DNA from: an uncultured Bacteroidota bacterium
Lineage (GTDB): Bacteria > Bacteroidota > Bacteroidia > Chitinophagales > Chitinophagaceae
NCBI GenBank assembly: GCA_946479055.1
Contig: CAMLEX010000123.1
Coordinates: 1-10,137, forward strand
Direction of reading: 5' to 3'
Length of the DNA stretch: 10,137 bases
Of this stretch, positions 6,469 through 10,137 are shown piece by piece. A program made the translations under genes and the position numbers. The notes beneath the pieces were generated by a model. It did no database searches, was not told the DNA's origin, and worked only from the letters and a program-made list of their open reading frames with translations. Position 1 is the first letter of the stretch. Each line of letters begins with the position of its first letter.

Positions 6469-7239
6469 CTATGGTATCAATAAACTCCTGAATTGAAGGG
6501 AATCTCCATTAAATACATTGAAATCAACTTTTGAAACAATGCCATTTACATTGCCACCATCATTGTGCTGCCAGAAAATCCATTCGCGGCCGATGCGGGG
6601 TTTCTGTTGTTCATAATAATGTGCCGCCCATAAAGGATACCTATCAAACTCATCACCCAGGTTTTGATTATAAAAGTCAACATTGGTATAAATAATCGGC
6701 TTCACTTTGTAGTAAGCTTCTATTACATCCAACCATTCCTTTGCTTCTATTTTCAATTGTGCTTTTGATACGCCATTACGTTGTTCTATATCCAATACAG
6801 GTGGAAGGTCACCAGGCTCTAACTCTACTCTTTTAATAAAATTTTCAGCCTGCATTTTTCCATCCTTACTGGCAATAAAAAAATGATAAGCGCCGCGGAT
6901 GATATCATTGCTTTTTGCCTTTTTCCAGTTGCGGCGAAATTGCGGATCAAGATTACCAATGCCTTCTGTTGCTTTAATAAATGCAAAGCCCAGTTGAATA
7001 TCATCAACCTTCATGGCTTTTACTTCTTCCCATGCTATCAGGCTTTGATACCTTGATACATCAATGCCATGGATCATATACTCATTAGGAATACCAATTC
7101 CAAATTCAGGATAACGGGTAAATTTTGCCTTGCGATAAACCAGCCATTGAAACAATAACCATCCGGCAAGTACCATTACTGCTACAAGGCTAAAAACAAT
7201 GATCCATTGAGAAAGTTTCTTTTTTCGGCGGGATGACAT
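6469..7239 (-). CDS. GH25 muramidase (lysozyme), membrane-anchored
   Basis: The 256-residue protein has a basic N-terminus (SSRRKKK) and one membrane segment (about 12-34), so the catalytic domain should be anchored and face the periplasm. Residues ~56-250 are a GH25 (Chalaropsis/Cpl-1 type) barrel. It has GIDVSRYQ (58-65), FIKATEG (87-93), GAYHFF (116-121), the catalytic DxE in PPVLDIEQ (Asp150, Glu152), PIIYTN, and WQHNDGG near the end. Enzymes of this family cleave the beta-1,4 bond between N-acetylmuramic acid and N-acetylglucosamine. All expected motifs are present, so it should be active, most likely in cell-wall turnover rather than phage lysis, because no phage genes are nearby. It is probably cotranscribed with the small membrane protein downstream. 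Confidence 0.92.
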   Translation of the reverse strand: MSSRRKKKLSQWIIVFSLVAVMVLAGWLLFQWLVYRKAKFTRYPEFGIGIPNEYMIHGIDVSRYQSLIAWEEVKAMKVDDIQLGFAFIKATEGIGNLDPQFRRNWKKAKSNDIIRGAYHFFIASKDGKMQAENFIKRVELEPGDLPPVLDIEQRNGVSKAQLKIEAKEWLDVIEAYYKVKPIIYTNVDFYNQNLGDEFDRYPLWAAHYYEQQKPRIGREWIFWQHNDGGNVNGIVSKVDFNVFNGDSLQFRSLLIP

Positions 7240-7271
7240 GAAGGGACTATCTGCTTTGGTAGTTATACCGG

Positions 7272-7279
7272 CAAATATA
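7272..7279 (-). promoter_or_regulatory. Candidate -7 box of the GH25 gene
   Basis: The minus strand reads TATATTTG, an exact TAnnTTTG, 32 nt before the GH25 ATG. No good -33 TTTG is present. It overlaps the left arm of a perfect 7-bp inverted repeat, TAAACGG (7278-7284) with CCGTTTA (7312-7318). Confidence 0.4.
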
Positions 7280-7348
7280 AACGGTAGCCACTTCTTAAAA
7301 ATGTTAATTTGCCGTTTAGTATAGATAAACGAGTACCCCTCCTATACT

Positions 7349-8185
7349 TTAAAAAGTGATTTTACTTCCTACCGTGATATAGAACATTTTTTTACCTCTC
7401 TCTGAAAGATCCGGACGGTTTTCCACCTCAATAAGATTTTGAGGCATCACATAAGAAGGTGTTGCTAATAACATCCACTTCCCTTTAGTATAGATCACCG
7501 GAACAGAAAACTTGTAAGAAAGAATATTGAATTTTTTCACATTTTCTGTTACCAAACGATCCGGACCGGGAAATAAAGGAAGGTTATTGTTTTTCTCATA
7601 ATAAGTACGGGTAAACTGTTGTGTTCCTGCATACAGATACACTGACGGATCAATGATCAACATGGAATTATTTCCCAATTGTTTTTTGAAAATATGATCA
7701 AGTCCTGCAGTTGCACCGTAGTCTGTATTCCCACTGAATTTTACATCGGCCCCTACTGTTATATTGATAATCTTATTAAGCCAGGTAAAATTTGCAGCTG
7801 TCTGTGCCTTTAATGCTGATTGAACCAATTGACTATTGTCTTTATAAATAGGTTTTACAAAATAAATATGCCCGGCTGACTTTCCATTGTTATAAACATA
7901 TCCGGCTGTGGCCACTGCGCCTGCATATTGAAAACCGGCCACACTATTATGTGTAAAAACGGGAGCGGCATTGATATAAAATTTATTGTTGAACCAAATT
8001 TCCGCCATCGGGAAAACACCGCTGCTTCTCAAACTATCAGTGCGGCCATAATAATTCAGGTGGCTGTTATAATAAGTACCCAATTTAAAACTGAACTTAC
8101 TGGCTGTTGAATCTGACTGCGCATGAGCTGTCACAGAAAAACAACACAACACAATCATAACAATTTTATAGAATGCTCGCATCAT
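7349..8185 (-). CDS. Predicted outer-membrane beta-barrel protein, function unknown
   Basis: I start it at the ATG at 8185 (MMRAFYKIVMIVLCCFSVTAHAQ, a clear signal peptide ending AHAQ). The frame remains open upstream to 8260, but that would bury the signal. The 278-residue product has alternating beta-strand patterns rich in Tyr, Asn and Gly (for example KFSFKLGTYYNSHLNYYG, KFYINAAPVFTH, INITVGADVKFSG). It ends in a terminal Phe (GSKITF), as outer-membrane barrels often do. I recognise no substrate-binding motif. It is flanked by inverted repeats in the gap to the GH25 gene, including AGTATAG/CTATACT (7318-7324 with 7342-7348) directly after its stop, which lacks a T-run. A terminator separates it from the gene upstream, so it probably has its own promoter. 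Confidence 0.72.
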   Translation of the reverse strand: MMRAFYKIVMIVLCCFSVTAHAQSDSTASKFSFKLGTYYNSHLNYYGRTDSLRSSGVFPMAEIWFNNKFYINAAPVFTHNSVAGFQYAGAVATAGYVYNNGKSAGHIYFVKPIYKDNSQLVQSALKAQTAANFTWLNKIINITVGADVKFSGNTDYGATAGLDHIFKKQLGNNSMLIIDPSVYLYAGTQQFTRTYYEKNNNLPLFPGPDRLVTENVKKFNILSYKFSVPVIYTKGKWMLLATPSYVMPQNLIEVENRPDLSERGKKMFYITVGSKITF

Positions 8186-8223
8186 AACTATTAGTTTAAA
8201 AAAGCGGTCCAAAACGTTATCTA

Positions 8224-8290
8224 AATAAAATTGCCGGGAAAAGGAAAGTATTTGTTTCACTTATTATTTTTTCTTTTCCTCTCCCGGCAA
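8224..8290 (-). terminator. Intrinsic terminator for the Ala/Thr-rich protein gene
   Basis: On the minus strand, TTGCCGGGA (complement of 8282-8290) pairs with TCCCGGCAA (complement of 8231-8239), giving a 9-bp GC-rich stem. The A/G-rich sequence inside continues the pairing imperfectly. TTTTATTT follows (complement of 8223-8230). It lies just past the stop of the 8312-8956 gene. Confidence 0.8.
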
Positions 8291-8311
8291 AAATTGAACA
8301 ACCCGGAATTA

Positions 8312-8956
8312 TTATTTATTTCCAACTGTAGCTTGCGTTGCTGCTTTTGCTTCAGCAGAAGCTTGTGCATTAGCTGCAGGCTTAACGGATGATGCTGTTT
8401 GTTTTACAGCTTTCACATCAGACCTAACTTCTGAAGAAGCTTGTCCTTTTACTGACTTTGCAGTTTCAACAGTCGCTTTTGTTGTTGTGGCAGCAGCGTT
8501 TTCTGTTTTATCTACTAATTGCCCGCCATTTACATTGACGCCTGCGCCTGCATTCACATCACTCCTGGTGTTTAAACCGGCATTACTGCTATTACTGCTG
8601 GCTTGTGCCTGCCCTTGTGATGATGATGAAACATTTGTCCCTGCATTCACTGTTGCGGCTTTCTTTGCATCGTTCTTTATTTCTCCTGTTGTTGCAAGAG
8701 CTTGTTTACTTCCTGTACTTGCTGTAGAAGCCGTAGTTGTTTTTACCTGTGCTGCTTTGGTTAAACCAGCATTAACGCTGGCTGTTGTAGCGTGTGTGGC
8801 TGCAGTAGTTGTTTTTGTTGCAACTGATGTTACAGATGTTGTAGCAGTTGTTGCATTTACCGCTGCCTGTGTTGTTGACTGTACTCCAAGATTTAATTGT
8901 GCAAAAGAAAAGATAGAAACTCCTGTTGCGATTACTGTGGTCATTAACTTTTTCAT
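8312..8956 (-). CDS. Secreted low-complexity Ala/Thr/Ser-rich protein, function unknown
   Basis: The 214-residue protein has a signal peptide (MKKLMTTVIATGVSIFSFA, cleavage before QLN). The mature part is almost entirely Ala, Thr, Ser, Val, Asn, Gln and Lys, with no Cys or Trp and few aromatics. It is predicted to be largely disordered. Residues ~30-75 are Thr/Ala runs. The middle is Ser/Asn/Gly-rich. The last ~65 residues alternate Lys/Glu/Asp with Ala/Thr (for example TKATVETAKSVKGQASSEV), which could form amphipathic helices like LEA-type stress proteins; that comparison is by composition only. The opposite strand also has a long open frame (8487-9077), but it is the antisense of this biased sequence. 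The gene has its own terminator and a long upstream region with a hairpin at 8996-9024. Confidence 0.7.
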   Translation of the reverse strand: MKKLMTTVIATGVSIFSFAQLNLGVQSTTQAAVNATTATTSVTSVATKTTTAATHATTASVNAGLTKAAQVKTTTASTASTGSKQALATTGEIKNDAKKAATVNAGTNVSSSSQGQAQASSNSSNAGLNTRSDVNAGAGVNVNGGQLVDKTENAAATTTKATVETAKSVKGQASSEVRSDVKAVKQTASSVKPAANAQASAEAKAATQATVGNK

Positions 8957-8995
8957 TGTTTACGGTTTTAAAGTTTTAAAAAAAGTCTCCTTATC

Positions 8996-9024
8996 CACAG
9001 GAAATATGTTTTTTAATTCCTGTG
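8996..9024. promoter_or_regulatory. Inverted repeat upstream of the Ala/Thr-rich gene
   Basis: CACAGGAA (8996-9003) and TTCCTGTG (9017-9024) are perfect 8-bp arms around 13 AT-rich bases. The repeat lies 40-68 nt before the ATG at 8956 and could be an operator or a leader hairpin. No T-run follows on either strand. Confidence 0.4.
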
Positions 9025-9110
9025 ATCAATTCCAGATCTTATGGATATTGTGGAGCTTAGCCGGTTGGCTTAGTTAAAGACCCGTTAACGAAGAGATGGT
9101 TTAAAAAGAG

Positions 9111-9151
9111 AAGATAAAAATGCAAAACTTATTTTCAATATTGTTTTGCAT
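9111..9151 (-). terminator. Probable terminator downstream of the RAYT gene
   Basis: On the minus strand, ATGCAAAAC pairs with GTTTTGCAT (9143-9151 with 9120-9128), a perfect 9-bp stem with a 14-nt loop. TTTTTATC follows (complement of 9112-9119). It lies about 100 nt past the RAYT stop. The stem is AT-rich, so its strength is moderate. Confidence 0.5.
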
Positions 9152-9248
9152 AAGCGATTAAAATCTTTTGAATACTCTTTAGCCGCTTGCTATACAAGCT
9201 GTGGTAATACTTACTATTACTTTGGAGAAAAAGTATAACAGAATCGGC

Positions 9249-9872
9249 TTAATTGCGGATATACTTGACAAAAAAATTGCTATTAAAACTTTCCGAAGCC
9301 GCTAATTGCTGTTCAACAGCTGTAAGCTTAGTTATGTTGACAAGTCCGTTCATACCTGCATAATCCCTGGCCGAACTATAAGGATAATCAGCAGCGGTAT
9401 CTACAAACCTATCCCTGACGGGATTGTCATGTATAAATGAGAAGTGGTCAATAAGCGTATCGGTTTTTCTAAGATCAATAAACTGAGGGCTGCTGGAGCT
9501 TTGCCATATGTGATACTTTTTCATTAGTCCCAGTAAGTTGCTAAAATTTTCAAATCGTTTCAGCATCCAGTCCTTTCTTGCTTCCGGTTCTGTGTCTATT
9601 GCTTCAAGGATTTTTGTAGTGGTGAAAGATTTAAATTCTTTTTCTATTTCAGCAATTACATATCCTTCTTTTGCTTGTATTAATAAATGAAGATGATTAG
9701 TCATAAGGCACCAGGCATGAACCATCAATCCTTTATTATCAATGAAATGATTAAGAGTATGCACTACCACCTGTTTGTATACCGGCCGGATAAACACATC
9801 TACCCAATCCACGGTATTGAAGGTGATAAAATAACAGGCTTGTTTACCCGGCATGTGGTTGTCGATACCCAT
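9249..9872 (-). CDS. REP-associated-type tyrosine transposase (RAYT, Y1_Tnp) with Tyr-to-Phe at the catalytic position
   Basis: The 207-residue protein belongs to the IS200-like Y1/RAYT family. It has FITFNTVDWVDVF at the N-terminus, then AWCLMTNHLHLLI with the HUH metal motif (His60, His62). Next come the conserved FKSFTTTKI helix, RKDWMLKRFE, and the C-terminal SSARDYAG signature. The catalytic Tyr of the family lies in a YIxxNPV motif (Tyr115 of the E. coli protein as I recall it). Here the motif is FIHDNPV, with Phe146 encoded by TTT (complement of 9435-9437). The preceding WQ..NHP segment of relatives is also altered, to WQSSSSPQ. Cleavage of single-stranded REP DNA would need the Tyr, so it may be inactive or repurposed despite an intact frame. 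The start is ATG at 9872, or possibly 9854. There are no flanking target repeats or second gene, so it is a single-gene element. Confidence 0.88.
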   Translation of the reverse strand: MGIDNHMPGKQACYFITFNTVDWVDVFIRPVYKQVVVHTLNHFIDNKGLMVHAWCLMTNHLHLLIQAKEGYVIAEIEKEFKSFTTTKILEAIDTEPEARKDWMLKRFENFSNLLGLMKKYHIWQSSSSPQFIDLRKTDTLIDHFSFIHDNPVRDRFVDTAADYPYSSARDYAGMNGLVNITKLTAVEQQLAASESFNSNFFVKYIRN

Positions 9873-9894
9873 AATTCACTTTTTAAGTCTCTAA

Positions 9895-9908
9895 CCGAAA
9901 CTTTTCGG
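9895..9908. repeat. Short palindrome upstream of the RAYT gene
   Basis: CCGAAA-CT-TTTCGG is a perfect 6-bp inverted repeat (or a 5-bp hairpin with a tetraloop) 23 nt before the RAYT ATG. It could be a RAYT-recognised hairpin or an operator. At this length, chance is possible. Confidence 0.3.
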
Positions 9909-9957
9909 CTTTCACATACCAAATGCTGTTCCAATTATGGAAAATTGTGAATAACTA

Positions 9958-9989
9958 GGTCGGGAATATGCTTTCTGGCCTTTTTTTTT
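9958..9989 (+). terminator. Orphan plus-strand terminator upstream of the RAYT gene
   Basis: GGTCGGGAA (9958-9966) pairs with TTTCTGGCC (9972-9980) including three G-T pairs, around a TATGC loop. Nine Ts follow (9981-9989). No plus-strand gene lies upstream within the window's last 3.8 kb, so the source of any transcript is unknown. Confidence 0.6.
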
Positions 9990-10137
9990 ACTTTTAATCT
10001 GTATTTATCGGCCACAAGAGTCATTTTTGACTTTATCTGCAATTAAGCTATGTCTGTTACGACTGAAAGCTAATCAGTCTCCGCTTAAAATTGAGCCATT
10101 GTACAACAGCCTCCTGTTCAACAGAAAAGGTGTCCGA
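9990..10137. other. Unassigned sequence at the window edge
   Basis: No convincing gene is visible. On the minus strand a frame open from the right edge ends in TAA at 10057-10059; its 26 codons read ..FSVEQEAVVQWLNFKRR.. and could be the tail of a protein outside the window. A plus-strand frame is open from 9955 to the edge but has no credible start. AGGAGG precedes a minus-strand ATG that reads only MAQF before a stop. CTGTT-C-AACAG is a small palindrome here. Confidence 0.25.

Noticed and set aside
6469..7239. GH25 enzyme as part of a prophage lysis cassette
   Set aside because: No holin, tail or packaging genes are present and the enzyme has its own membrane anchor. The small two-helix protein alone does not justify calling a holin.
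8991..8999. Perfect DnaA box TTATCCACA (with a weaker one, complement of 9946-9954)
   Set aside because: Two isolated boxes almost 1 kb apart, without an AT-rich unwinding region or replication genes, do not make an origin.
8487..9077. Long plus-strand open frame of 196 codons opposite the Ala/Thr-rich gene
   Set aside because: Its Ala/Val/Phe-rich composition is the antisense of the biased Ala/Thr codons. The minus-strand frame has a proper signal peptide and terminator.
9687..9950. Plus-strand open frame opposite the RAYT 5' end
   Set aside because: It is antisense to a clear coding frame with family motifs and shows no domain of its own.

Overview
The window looks like a chromosomal segment of a Bacteroidota bacterium, most likely in or near Chitinophagaceae. 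The evidence is AT-rich DNA with ATG starts lacking clear Shine-Dalgarno sequences, a good match to the Bacteroidota promoter (TTTG-N19-TAnnTTTG), a DUF5606 protein (a family I know only from this phylum), secretion signals ending in ..AQ, and the typical pairing of SCO, Fur and MerC genes. Assignments rest on motif recognition alone; no database search was possible.

Layout. Bases 1-463 hold the 3' part of an NlpE/COG3650-like envelope lipoprotein gene. Bases 564-2973 (+) carry a DUF5606 protein with a long charged Lys/Ala/Pro tail, a clear terminator, and a complete M3-family oligoendopeptidase with an HEGGH zinc site. Bases 2974-3262 are a convergent gap with a strong terminator and two inverted copies of a short CTAAG..CCC(C)TTTAGG repeat; the second copy supplies the last codons and stop of the next gene.

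Bases 3263-4795 form a compact metal-homeostasis block. On the minus strand, an SCO1/SenC copper chaperone gene is followed 6 nt later by a Fur-family (Zur-like) repressor. Divergently on the plus strand lies a MerC-domain membrane protein. A perfect-arm palindrome, GCAACA-A-TGTTGC, sits between the -33 and -7 elements of the merC-side promoter and is a plausible operator for the neighbouring repressor.

Bases 4856-6184 (+) encode two secreted proteins: an NTF2-like (DUF4440-type) protein and a lipoprotein with repeated Y-x-Y hairpin-like strands. Bases 6205-8956 (-) encode a tiny two-helix membrane protein, a membrane-anchored GH25 muramidase, a predicted outer-membrane beta-barrel protein, and a secreted low-complexity Ala/Thr/Ser protein. 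Bases 9249-9872 (-) encode a REP-associated-type tyrosine transposase (RAYT) that keeps its HUH motif but has Phe where the catalytic Tyr is expected. The last 265 bases have no convincing gene but contain an orphan plus-strand terminator.

The best leads are the RAYT with a substituted catalytic residue and the divergent SCO-Fur/MerC block with its candidate operator. I see no CRISPR array, tRNA, rRNA or evident defence island, and no clearly new multi-gene system.
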